6,365 bases of DNA from Azoarcus sp. (GCA_031285365.1 JAITWP010000083.1:1-6365); one strand, 5' to 3'; positions 1 to 6,365 are shown, numbered from the stretch's first letter. Translations and numbers: made by a program. The notes: generated by a model not told the origin, from the letters alone.

Positions 1-135
1 ATCGTCGTGAGCCGCCAGACGCTCGATGCCCGGCGCGATCTCATCGACGCGCTTCTCGATTTTCAGAACACCCGGCTTGCGCTCGCCCAGGCCGCTGGCT
101 TGCCGCTGGGTACTGGCGAAGGAACCTCGCAATGA
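1..135 (+). CDS. C-terminal end of an outer-membrane efflux factor (TolC/CzcC family), 5' partial
   Basis: Frame 1 is open from the first base to a TGA at 133-135, giving 44 residues. They include SRQTLDARRDLIDALLDFQN followed by TRLALAQAAGLPLG, then a short polar tail. An amphipathic helix with a DAR...L..ALLDFQ pattern, followed by an alanine-rich LALAQAAG segment, is what the last coiled-coil helix of CzcC/CusC-type outer-membrane factors looks like. In the family this protein forms the trimeric outer-membrane channel of a tripartite metal exporter. Position supports the call: the stop overlaps the start of the adaptor gene by four bases (ATGA, 132-135), the usual C-B-A order. With only 44 residues visible, the family assignment leans heavily on this context. 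The start and most of the gene lie outside the window. Confidence 0.75.
   Translation: MVVSRQTLDARRDLIDALLDFQNTRLALAQAAGLPLGTGEGTSQ
118..123 (+). promoter_or_regulatory. Ribosome binding site of the periplasmic adaptor gene
   Basis: GAAGGA ends 8 bases before the ATG at 132. It lies inside the 3' end of the preceding gene and supports ATG 132 over the in-frame ATG at 141. Confidence 0.6.
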
Positions 136-1316
136 AAAAAATGACTCAAAGTCCCAGCCGCCCTGCCCTCCTGCTGGCCGCGAGTGTTGTTGCACTCGCG
201 TTCCTTGTCGGCTGTGGCAGCGCCGATGAAGCGGCAGCCCCCTCCCCCGATACGCTCGCAGCCACCGAAGCAGGACACACCGAAGCGATGCTCAGGCTCT
301 CGACTGAAGAGATTGCGCGCGCCGGTATCAGGGTCGAAGCACTGAAGGCCGCTCCGGTGACCGATGCGCTCGAAGTCACCGCCACGATCCAGCCGAACCA
401 GGATCGGTTCGCGCGCATTGCCGCGCCGGTCGAAGGCCGCATCGTGTCCGTCCAGACGCCGCTCGGCGCCGTGGTACAGGCGGGCCAGACGCTTGCGGTG
501 CTTGAAAGCGTAGTACTCGGTGAAGCAAGTTCGGCACTCACGGCCGCGCGCGCGGCCCAGCGCATCGCGGAAGCCGACTTCAAACGCGCCGAGGCGCTGC
601 AAGCCGAAGAGATCATCGCGCAGAAGGACTACCTGCGGGCGCGCGCCGAATTCGACAAGGCCAACGCGGAACTGCGCGCGGCGGAAGATCGTGTGCGCGT
701 CCTTGGCGCAAATCCCGCATCGGCCACCGGCGCCCGACTCGTCGTCACCGCGCCTTTTGCGGGAACGGTTGTCGCACGCAAGGCCACCGTTGGCGAGCTC
801 GCAACGCCCTCGGAGCCGTTGTTTACCGTCGCTGATCTTTCCAGGGTCTGGATCGAAGCCAGCATCGGAGAGGCGCAGCTTGCGCGCGTGCGCCTGGGTT
901 CGCTTGCCACCGTCAGCATATCTGCCTATCCCGGCGAACGTTTTGAAGGACGTGTGACCTACGTTGCCGCCACGCTCGACAAGGACTCGCGCACCGTTGC
1001 GGCGCGCATCGAACTCGAGAACCCGGACGGACGGCTCAAGCCCGCGATGTTCGCAACCGCGCGGATCGAAGCAGCGGGCACGCCGAGAGAACTGCTTACG
1101 GTTCCGAATGAGGCCATCATCCTGCTACAGGGACAGCCCACGGTCTTCGTGACCAGGGGCGACGGTTTCGAGCCGCAGCCAATCGATCCCGGCGAGAAAT
1201 TCGATGGCCGCACCGTGGTTAAGTCCGGCATCGTCGCGGACGAGAGGATCGTCGTCTCGGGCGCATATGCGCTCAAGGCGCGGCTGCTGAAATCGCAGAT
1301 CAGCGACGCGTTCTGA
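132..1316 (+). CDS. czcB: Periplasmic adaptor subunit of a heavy-metal RND efflux pump (HlyD/CzcB family lipoprotein)
   Basis: This 394-residue protein is the membrane-fusion subunit linking an RND pump to its outer-membrane channel. The N-terminus has a lysine-containing start, a hydrophobic segment at about 12-27 and a lipobox LVGC with Cys28, so it is probably a lipoprotein on the outer face of the inner membrane. Domains in order: a first half lipoyl motif around APVEGRI (98-104) and VVQAGQTLAVLES (114-126); a helical hairpin rich in Ala, Glu and Arg at about 130-192; a second half lipoyl motif APFAGTVV (207-214); a beta-barrel opened by LSRVWIEASIGE (236-247); the typical DSRTVAARIELENPDGRLKP (285-304); and a membrane-proximal end with VPNEAI (324-329). 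The length is normal for the family. I see no His- or Met-rich metal-binding extension after the lipid anchor, only isolated H49 and M53. The ATG overlaps the previous stop, and the pump gene follows 18 bases after the TGA. The symbol is a family label; the metal is not known. Confidence 0.92.
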   Translation: MKKMTQSPSRPALLLAASVVALAFLVGCGSADEAAAPSPDTLAATEAGHTEAMLRLSTEEIARAGIRVEALKAAPVTDALEVTATIQPNQDRFARIAAPVEGRIVSVQTPLGAVVQAGQTLAVLESVVLGEASSALTAARAAQRIAEADFKRAEALQAEEIIAQKDYLRARAEFDKANAELRAAEDRVRVLGANPASATGARLVVTAPFAGTVVARKATVGELATPSEPLFTVADLSRVWIEASIGEAQLARVRLGSLATVSISAYPGERFEGRVTYVAATLDKDSRTVAARIELENPDGRLKPAMFATARIEAAGTPRELLTVPNEAIILLQGQPTVFVTRGDGFEPQPIDPGEKFDGRTVVKSGIVADERIVVSGAYALKARLLKSQISDAF

Positions 1317-1320
1317 GCGC

Positions 1321-1325
1321 GGAGG
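1321..1325 (+). promoter_or_regulatory. Ribosome binding site of the RND pump gene
   Basis: GGAGG lies 9 bases before the ATG at 1335, in the 18-base gap after the adaptor stop. It is the strongest Shine-Dalgarno match in the operon part of the window and fixes the pump start. Confidence 0.7.
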
Positions 1326-1334
1326 GCAATCATC

Positions 1335-4300
1335 ATGCTCAATGCAATTGTCGATGCCGCGTTGCGGTACAAGGTGCTGGTTCTGGTGGCCTTCGCGGTC
1401 ATCGCCGGGCTGGGGGTTCAGGCATTCCGCAACGTGCCGGTCGATGCGTTCCCGGATGTGACGCCGATACAGGTCAACATCTATACCGAATCACCCGGCC
1501 TTGCGGCCGAGGATATCGAGAAGCTGCTGACCACGCCAATCGAGGGCGCCATGGCGGGCCTTGCGGGGGTCGAGGAAGTACGCTCGATTTCGCTGTTCGG
1601 CCTCTCCTACGTCGGCGTGTATTTCAAGGACGACGTTGATATCTACTTCGCGCGACGCCTCGTGAGCGAGAAGCTCCTGGAAGCGAAGGAACGCCTGCCG
1701 CAGGGCTACGGCGAACCCATGCTCGGACCGAACAGTTCGGGGCTCGGGCAGGTGTTCTGGTACACGATTGAATCGGCCGATGAAAAACTTTCAACAATGG
1801 ATCTGCGCACGCTGCAAGACTGGACCGTGCGCGTCATCCTGCGCACGGCGCCGGGCGTGGACGACGTGACTTCCTGGGGCGGCGACGAGAAGCAGTATCA
1901 GGTTCAGATCGACCCCACGAAACTCATCCAGTACGGCATCGGCTTCAAGGAGGTCATGGAGCAACTCGCCGCGAACAACAAACAGGTGGGCGGCCAGTAT
2001 CTCGACATCGGCCCCGAACAGTACCTCGTGCGCGGGCTGGGGCTCGTCTCGAACACTTCCGACATCGGAGGCATCGTGCTCGCAGAGCGAAGCGGCACGC
2101 CAATCTACGTGCGTGACGTCGCCACCGTCACCGAGGCGCCGGCGTTGCGTTTCGGCGCGGTCACGCTCGCTGGCAAGGAGACGGTGCTCGGCATGGCGCT
2201 TGCGCGCGTCGGCGAAAACGCCAAAAACGTCGTCGACGCCGTGAAGGAGAAACTCGCCACCGCGCAGGCCGCGCTGCCCGAAGGCGTCACCATCGAGCCG
2301 ATCTACGACCGCACGGAGATCGTCGAGAAGGCGCTGAAAACCGCCACGAACGCGCTCATCGAAGGCTCGATACTGGTCGCCATCGTGCTCTTCCTCTTCC
2401 TCGGCGAAGTGCGCTCGGCGGTCGTGGTGGTCGTGACGCTGCCTCTCGCGATGCTGATGGCCTTCCTGGCAATGGAACACATCAACCTGTCGGCAAACCT
2501 GATGTCGCTCGCGGGGCTGGCAATCGGCATCGGAATGATGGTTGACGGCGCCGTGGTGATGGTGGAGAACGCATTCCGGCTGCTCGCGCATGCAAAAGAA
2601 TCCGGCAAACCGATCAACAAGACGCATGTGATCCTCGAAGCGGCGCGCGAAGTCGTCAATCCGATTGCATTTGCGATCCTGATTATCATCGTGGTGTTCC
2701 TGCCGCTGTTTTCGCTCACCGGGCTGGAGGGCAAATTCTTCAAGCCAATGGCGATGACGATCAGCTTCGCGATGGCAGGCTCGCTGATCCTCTCGCTCAC
2801 GCTGGTACCGGTGCTGGCCTCTCTCATCCTCAAACCCAGGGAAGAGAAAGACACTTTCATCGTGCGACACGCAAAAGCGTTGTATCTGCCGCTGCTCGAC
2901 TGGGCGCTCGGGCGCAGAAAACAGGTCGTCGTCGGTGCGGTCGCGCTGTTGATCGGCTCGCTCGCGCTCTTTCCGTTTCTCGGCAAGGAGTTCATGCCGA
3001 CGCTTCAGGAAGGATCGATCATGTTCCGCATCACGGGCATTCCGTCGATGTCGCTCGATGAATCAATCCGCGTCACGAACGTCGTCGACGAGAAGTTGCG
3101 CGAAAAATTCCCGCAGGTTCGCTCGGTGCTTTCGATGATCGGACGCGCGGAAAAAGGCGAAACCGCCGATGTGAATTACACGGAAGTGTTGCTCGTCATG
3201 AAACCCGAATCGGAATGGCCGGAGAAGATCTCTTATCCGGCTCTCTCGGTGAAGATGCAGGAAGAGCTCGAAAGAACCGTGCCCGAGGCGGTGGTCGGCA
3301 TAACACAGCCGATCCAGATGCGTGTCGAAGAGTTGATCTCCGGCGTCCGCGCAACGCTGGCGCTCAAGCTCTACGGCGAAGATCTCGAAACACTCGACCG
3401 ATTGGGCGGACAGATCAAGTCCGTGCTCGACAAGGTGCCGGGCGTCACCGATCTCTCGGTGGAAGCCAACAAGGGCAAACCGCATCTCGTCATCAGGGTG
3501 GATCGCGACGCAGCGGCCCGATACGGCATCAATGCAGACGACGTGCTCGAAATCGTGCAGTCCGGCATCGGCGGCAGCACGGTGTCGACCGTCATCGACG
3601 GCACGAGGCGCTTCGACATCGCGGTGCGGCTTGCCGAGTCCCATCGCCTGAATCCGGAGGCTATCGCGGCGATTCCGCTACGCACCCGCGAAGGCGCGCT
3701 GGTGCTCTTCGGACAGGTTGCACAGATCGAATTCGATGAGGGTTATTCCTTCGTGCGCCGCGAGGCGCTGCAACGCCATGCCGTGTTGCAGATGGATGTA
3801 AAGGGACGCGATATCGACAGTTTCGTGAAGGAGGCTGACGCGCGGATCAAGCAGGAAATTCGTCTGCCGCCCGGATACTGGACCCAATGGGGCGGCGCCT
3901 TCGAGAATCAGCAGCGTGCAATGGCGCGGCTCGCCATGATCGTGCCGCTCACAATCGGGCTGATCTTCCTGCTGCTCTACACCGCCTTCAACTCGGTGCG
4001 GCACGCAACGCTGATCATTGCCAACGTGCCGTTCGCCGTCATCGGTGGCATCGTGAGTCTTTTCGTGACGGGGCAATATCTCTCGGTTCCGTCCGCAATC
4101 GGCTTCATTGCCGTGTTCGGTGTCGCAATGCTCAACGGCATCGTGATGGTATCTTTCCTGAACGACCTGCGGCAGCGCGGGCGTTCGATCAGGGAAGCGG
4201 TCAGGGAAGGCGCGGCGCTACGCCTGCGGCCGGTGCTGATGACGGCAACCGTGGCAATCCTTGGCCTCGTTCCGTTGCTGCTGTCCTCAGGCGTCGGTGC

Positions 4301-4466
4301 GGAAACGCAGCGTCCGCTTGCGACAGTCGTCGTCGGAGGACTCTTCACCTCCACGGCACTGACGCTCCTGTTGCTCCCCCTCATCTACGAGTGGGCCGAG
4401 CAACGCGCGGAAGAACGCCGCATCGCCTACCGTTCTGAGCAACGACAGAGAAGGAACGCTACATGA
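1335..4466 (+). CDS. czcA: Heavy-metal efflux RND pump, inner-membrane permease (CzcA/CusA family, HME-RND)
   Basis: The 1043 residues match the usual length of HME-RND proton/metal antiporters, which export metal ions across the envelope as trimers. TM1 lies at about 14-31, followed by the hallmark VPVDAFPDVTPIQV (34-47). A first porter loop follows, then TM2-6 between about 341 and 498 and TM7 at about 531-550. After a second porter loop come TM8-12 between about 868 and 1018. TM4 carries GIGMMVDGAVVMVEN (398-412), with D404 and E411 matching the proton-relay Asp and Glu of CusA (D405, E412) and CzcA (D408, E415). The extra Asp of CzcA (D402, in DFG) is replaced by G398. The second porter loop has RVEELISGVR (663-672), as in Czc-type pumps. 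Of the three copper-binding methionines of CusA, by eye only M572 has an equivalent, and Glu666 falls where the third should be. This argues against a Cu/Ag pump and leaves the metal open; the symbol is a family label. The adaptor gene precedes it and a PII-like gene overlaps its stop. Confidence 0.95.
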   Translation: MLNAIVDAALRYKVLVLVAFAVIAGLGVQAFRNVPVDAFPDVTPIQVNIYTESPGLAAEDIEKLLTTPIEGAMAGLAGVEEVRSISLFGLSYVGVYFKDDVDIYFARRLVSEKLLEAKERLPQGYGEPMLGPNSSGLGQVFWYTIESADEKLSTMDLRTLQDWTVRVILRTAPGVDDVTSWGGDEKQYQVQIDPTKLIQYGIGFKEVMEQLAANNKQVGGQYLDIGPEQYLVRGLGLVSNTSDIGGIVLAERSGTPIYVRDVATVTEAPALRFGAVTLAGKETVLGMALARVGENAKNVVDAVKEKLATAQAALPEGVTIEPIYDRTEIVEKALKTATNALIEGSILVAIVLFLFLGEVRSAVVVVVTLPLAMLMAFLAMEHINLSANLMSLAGLAIGIGMMVDGAVVMVENAFRLLAHAKESGKPINKTHVILEAAREVVNPIAFAILIIIVVFLPLFSLTGLEGKFFKPMAMTISFAMAGSLILSLTLVPVLASLILKPREEKDTFIVRHAKALYLPLLDWALGRRKQVVVGAVALLIGSLALFPFLGKEFMPTLQEGSIMFRITGIPSMSLDESIRVTNVVDEKLREKFPQVRSVLSMIGRAEKGETADVNYTEVLLVMKPESEWPEKISYPALSVKMQEELERTVPEAVVGITQPIQMRVEELISGVRATLALKLYGEDLETLDRLGGQIKSVLDKVPGVTDLSVEANKGKPHLVIRVDRDAAARYGINADDVLEIVQSGIGGSTVSTVIDGTRRFDIAVRLAESHRLNPEAIAAIPLRTREGALVLFGQVAQIEFDEGYSFVRREALQRHAVLQMDVKGRDIDSFVKEADARIKQEIRLPPGYWTQWGGAFENQQRAMARLAMIVPLTIGLIFLLLYTAFNSVRHATLIIANVPFAVIGGIVSLFVTGQYLSVPSAIGFIAVFGVAMLNGIVMVSFLNDLRQRGRSIREAVREGAALRLRPVLMTATVAILGLVPLLLSSGVGAETQRPLATVVVGGLFTSTALTLLLLPLIYEWAEQRAEERRIAYRSEQRQRRNAT
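4448..4455 (+). promoter_or_regulatory. Ribosome binding site of the PII-like gene
   Basis: GAGAAGGA lies inside the last codons of the pump gene, 7 bases before the ATG at 4463. Together with the ATGA overlap (4463-4466) it indicates translational coupling of the PII-like protein to the pump. Confidence 0.65.
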
Positions 4467-4801
4467 AAGAAATCAAGGCCTATATCCACCGCAACCGGAT
4501 TGCAAATGTAATACAGGCACTCAAGGACTCCGAACCCTTCGCAGGACGTAACGGCGCGAGCCACCACAACCTCACCGCCCACCCGGTGAAAGGCTCGCTT
4601 TCCGTGCTCAACGAGCATGATCGGCACTACTCGCTCGACTTGGGCGACAGCGGGATCGACAGGTACAAGCTCGAATTCGTGTGCAGGGACGAAGACGCCG
4701 ACGTGCTGGTGTCGGTCATCAGGGAGACCGCACACACGGGCAGAGGAAACAGCGGATGGGTGTATGTGACTGATGTGCTGCGGGTGGAGAGGATCGAATA
4801 A
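4463..4801 (+). CDS. Divergent PII-family (GlnB-like) signalling protein linked to metal efflux
   Basis: The 112 residues equal GlnB in length and appear to share its fold. Compared with E. coli GlnB as I remember it, the first 20 residues align without a gap (MKEIKAYI; ALKD at 19-22). The second half, from K69 to the end, aligns without gaps at an offset of nine: K69, E71, D76, D80, then TG (92-93), G98, VYVTDV (100-105), R107 and R110. The middle, which forms the T-loop in PII, is about nine residues longer and unlike GlnB. It has no Tyr at the modification site (E51) and carries five histidines (H34, H35, H40, H52, H55). In the B-loop, GlnB G87, D88 and K90 become N96, S97 and W99, and R103 becomes E112. 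Family PII proteins are trimers that bind ATP/ADP and often control a transporter. The ATG overlaps the pump stop (ATGA), so a role in sensing or controlling this metal exporter is a fair inference. A PII subgroup called PII-NG has been described beside metal RND genes, to my recollection. CutA was considered and does not fit. Confidence 0.82.
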   Translation: MKEIKAYIHRNRIANVIQALKDSEPFAGRNGASHHNLTAHPVKGSLSVLNEHDRHYSLDLGDSGIDRYKLEFVCRDEDADVLVSVIRETAHTGRGNSGWVYVTDVLRVERIE

Positions 4802-4804
4802 AAG

Positions 4805-5743
4805 CTACCAGGAGAAATTATCCGGATCGGCCCCCGGAATGACCCTTTCACTCCTGTTCAGCCCGCTGATTGCCGCCATGTCGTCCCTGGACAATTCAAA
4901 GTCGAATATCCCGATATTTTCCGCAATGTGCTTTGGATTCTTCGACCGGGGAATGACGACCAAACCCCTCTGGATGTGCCATCTGAGCGTAACCTGAGCG
5001 GCGCTCTTGTTGTGTTTTTTTCCGATGCCAAGGATGGCGCCATCACTCATGACCTTGCCCTGAGCCAGAGGAGACCATGACTCCACGGCAATGCCATAGC
5101 CGCGCGTGGCCGCCACGTTTGGCTCCTGCGTGTGATACGGATGAATCTCGATCTGGTTGAGCACAGGTTTGACCTTCGCGTATTTCAGCAGGGTTTCGAT
5201 ATGGTGCGGGTTGAAGTTACTGAAACCGATGCTCTTTATGAGCCCTTTGCGGACGTATTCCTCCATGGTGACCCATGTCTCCTGAATGCGATCCTTTACC
5301 GGCCAGTGAATCATGAAGAGATCAATGTATTCACCCCCCAGCAGTTCAATGCTTTTATCGATGGAATCCCTTTGAGGAGGATTGCGCATACTGTTCGTGG
5401 AGATTTTCGAGGTAATGAAAACATCCTTTCGCGCAATTCCACTCTGTTTGATGCCCTCCCAGACCTGTTTTTCGTTTCCGTACATCTGGGCCGTGTCGAA
5501 GAGACGATATCCGGATTCGATGGCCGCCCTGACACACGCGGTAGCGTTTTCTCTTAAAGTCCAGGTACCCAGGCCGAGTTGGGGAATTTTCATCCCGTTG
5601 TTCAATGCGATGTCCGGAACCCCTGCCCGCTGGGTCGCGTGAGCCATGCCGGCCCCCAACAGCCCTGATACCAAACCCGCTTTGCCGACCATGGCGGCAC
5701 CCGCAACGATCAACGGAGTTTTCACGAAATCTCGTCTGCGCAT
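4805..5743 (-). CDS. Tat-exported aldo/keto reductase (2,5-diketo-D-gluconate reductase-like)
   Basis: The 312-residue protein begins MRRRDFVKT, a twin-arginine motif (R3-R4-D-F-V-K8), followed by a hydrophobic stretch at about 10-33 and a likely cleavage site after AHA (34-36). The remaining ~276 residues are the normal size of a cytoplasmic aldo/keto reductase, so the signal looks like an added module. The tetrad is complete: D83 in FDTA, Y88 in YGNE, K113 in ITSK and H146 in IHWP. Other family marks are GFSNF (173-177), NQIEIHP (196-202), SWSPLAQG (222-229) and IPRSK (264-268), whose basic residues bind the NADPH 2'-phosphate. The family reduces aldehydes and ketones with NADPH; the substrate here is unknown. 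The start at 5741-5743 has a good ribosome binding site and puts the Tat motif at the very N-terminus. It lies 69 bases downstream of the nudL-type gene on the same strand and ends 3 bases from the PII-like gene, tail to tail. Its GC content is clearly below that of its neighbours. Confidence 0.93.
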   Translation of the reverse strand: MRRRDFVKTPLIVAGAAMVGKAGLVSGLLGAGMAHATQRAGVPDIALNNGMKIPQLGLGTWTLRENATACVRAAIESGYRLFDTAQMYGNEKQVWEGIKQSGIARKDVFITSKISTNSMRNPPQRDSIDKSIELLGGEYIDLFMIHWPVKDRIQETWVTMEEYVRKGLIKSIGFSNFNPHHIETLLKYAKVKPVLNQIEIHPYHTQEPNVAATRGYGIAVESWSPLAQGKVMSDGAILGIGKKHNKSAAQVTLRWHIQRGLVVIPRSKNPKHIAENIGIFDFELSRDDMAAISGLNRSERVIPGADPDNFSW

Positions 5744-5812
5744 GGCGTTCTCCTCTTTTTCTGCTTCGGTTCAAGCCAGGAAAGCGGATACGATACCCCA
5801 AAAAGACCAGGC
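5744..5812 (-). other. Intergenic gap between nudL-type gene and aldo/keto reductase gene
   Basis: This 69-base spacer holds the reductase ribosome binding site. On the minus strand it also has a TTGAAC resembling a -35 box (near 5774-5769), but nothing acceptable as a -10 box at 16-18 bases. I see neither a convincing promoter nor a terminator, so the reductase may be co-transcribed with the upstream gene or use a non-consensus promoter. Confidence 0.4.
5750..5755 (-). promoter_or_regulatory. Ribosome binding site of the aldo/keto reductase gene
   Basis: On the minus strand GAGGAG lies 6 bases before the ATG at 5743-5741, with an A-rich stretch just upstream. It fixes the start that includes the twin-arginine motif. 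Confidence 0.7.
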
Positions 5813-6365
5813 TTATTCCGTGAGCAACCGATAGAGCGTCATCAACATACCCGCCGTCGCGCCCCAGATGAAGTAATCGCCATAGGGCATGGCGTGGAAA
5901 CAGCGTGGCTCGCCGCCGTTTATCCGGATGGTGTGCTGCCGGTGATTGGCGGGGTCGAGAAAATGCGAAAGCGGCACCTCGAACGCTTCGGCAACCTCAA
6001 AGCAATCAAGCTTGAGTTTGATCGGCGAGTGCAAAAGACCCACCACGGGGGTGACACGAAAACCGGTTCCCGTCAGGTAATCCGGCAGGCGCCCGATGAG
6101 TTCGACTCGCTCCGGGGCAAGACCGATTTCCTCTTCTGCCTCGCGCACTGCGGTTTCTTCGGCAGAGGAGTCGCCTTCTTCCATGCCGCCGCCGGGAAAG
6201 CTGATCTGCCCCGGATGGTGGTGCAGATGATCGGTTCGCCGGGTGAAGAGCACGGAGAGGCCGTTCTTTCGATGCTCGTGCAGCACCAGCGGCACGAGTA
6301 CGGCCGCTGGGCGGGGTTGCGCGCCGCCCGCGCCGGGCCAGTCTCCGGTGATGATATCGAGCGCC
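5813..6365 (-). CDS. nudL: Nudix hydrolase, NudL-type CoA pyrophosphatase, 5' partial
   Basis: The frame is open from the window edge to the TAA at 5815-5813, giving 183 visible residues. Members of this family split CoA into 4'-phosphopantetheine and 3',5'-ADP in the cytoplasm. The NudL-specific segment LFTRRTDHLHHHPGQISFPG precedes a Nudix box at nucleotides 6187-6119. That box ends REAEEEIGL, with the metal-binding glutamates in REXXEE. The usual first box Glu is shifted to the GGxxExxD pattern (GGMEEGD), as in NudL-type proteins. After it come LPDYLTGTGFRVTPVVGLLH and, near the C-terminus, DYFIWGATAGMLMTLYRLL, both typical of the group. A GTG at 6295-6293 could be taken as a start, but the codons upstream read RPAAVLVPLV, the normal conserved beginning of the Nudix domain, with GDWPGAGGAQ before it. 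The true start is therefore beyond the window. NudL proteins are about 190-210 residues, so only a short N-terminal piece is missing. Confidence 0.9.
   Translation of the reverse strand, partial: ALDIITGDWPGAGGAQPRPAAVLVPLVLHEHRKNGLSVLFTRRTDHLHHHPGQISFPGGGMEEGDSSAEETAVREAEEEIGLAPERVELIGRLPDYLTGTGFRVTPVVGLLHSPIKLKLDCFEVAEAFEVPLSHFLDPANHRQHTIRINGGEPRCFHAMPYGDYFIWGATAGMLMTLYRLLTE

Noticed and set aside
63..616. Two overlapping minus-strand open frames opposite the adaptor gene
   Set aside because: They are shadows of a well-supported adaptor gene, with no recognisable motif and no ribosome binding site of note.
1791..2870. A 359-codon open frame on the minus strand inside the pump gene
   Set aside because: It lies antisense to conserved transmembrane and porter sequence. 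Its product is dominated by His, Asp, Arg and Glu, the usual result of reading GC-rich coding DNA backwards, and it has no domain I can recognise.
4463..4801. CutA-type divalent-cation tolerance protein as an alternative for the small gene
   Set aside because: CutA shares size and trimeric ferredoxin-like fold, but its usual C-terminal motifs are absent. The TG...SG.VYVTDV ending fits PII instead.
4821..4838. Small inverted repeat (TCCGG...CCGGA) just after the convergent stops
   Set aside because: It has only five base pairs, an eight-base loop and no T-run on either strand, and lies within reductase coding sequence. It is too weak to call a terminator.
5132..5557. A 141-codon plus-strand open frame opposite the reductase
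   Set aside because: It is antisense to the conserved catalytic region of the reductase and shows no family resemblance.
5773..5814. Imperfect inverted repeat with 8-base arms (5773-5780 and 5807-5814) spanning the nudL-reductase gap
   Set aside because: One mismatch and a 26-base loop make it compatible with chance. It is not followed by a T-run and matches no operator I know.
6293..6295. GTG as start of the Nudix gene
   Set aside because: The frame continues upstream with RPAAVLVPLV, conserved Nudix-domain sequence, so this GTG is an internal valine codon and the gene is cut by the window edge.

Overview
The window comes from a GC-rich proteobacterial chromosome. A betaproteobacterium is my best guess, from codon usage and from the mix of an RND metal-efflux operon, a NudL-type hydrolase and a Tat-exported reductase. 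This rests on general resemblance; no marker gene is present.

Left part (1-4801, + strand): the distal end of a heavy-metal efflux operon of the CzcCBA/CusCBA type. In order it holds the last 44 codons of an outer-membrane factor (1-135), a lipoprotein periplasmic adaptor (132-1316), a full-length 12-TM RND pump of the HME branch (1335-4466), and a small divergent PII-family signalling protein (4463-4801). Spacing is tight: ATGA stop/start overlaps at 132-135 and 4463-4466, and an 18-base gap with a strong ribosome binding site between adaptor and pump. The first three genes would form a tripartite proton-driven metal exporter spanning both membranes. The PII-like gene, coupled to the pump gene, is the most interesting element. 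Its fold signature is recognisable, but the T-loop region is longer and histidine-rich, the uridylylated tyrosine is absent, and the B-loop lysine is a tryptophan.

Right part (4805-6365, - strand): two genes converge on the efflux operon. Nearest is an aldo/keto reductase (4805-5743) with an intact catalytic tetrad and an N-terminal twin-arginine signal, unusual for an NADPH-dependent family. Its sampled GC content (about 45-50%) is well below that of its neighbours (about 63-68%). Upstream of it is the C-terminal 183 residues of a NudL-type CoA pyrophosphatase (5813-6365); its frame stays open to the window edge, so its start lies outside.

The convergent stop codons at 4799-4801 and 4805-4807 are separated by only 3 bases, with no recognisable intrinsic terminator. 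No stretch over 300 bases lacks a gene; the longest gap is 69 bases (5744-5812). I see no tRNA, rRNA, CRISPR array, insertion sequence or convincing promoter. The efflux operon promoter must lie upstream of the window.
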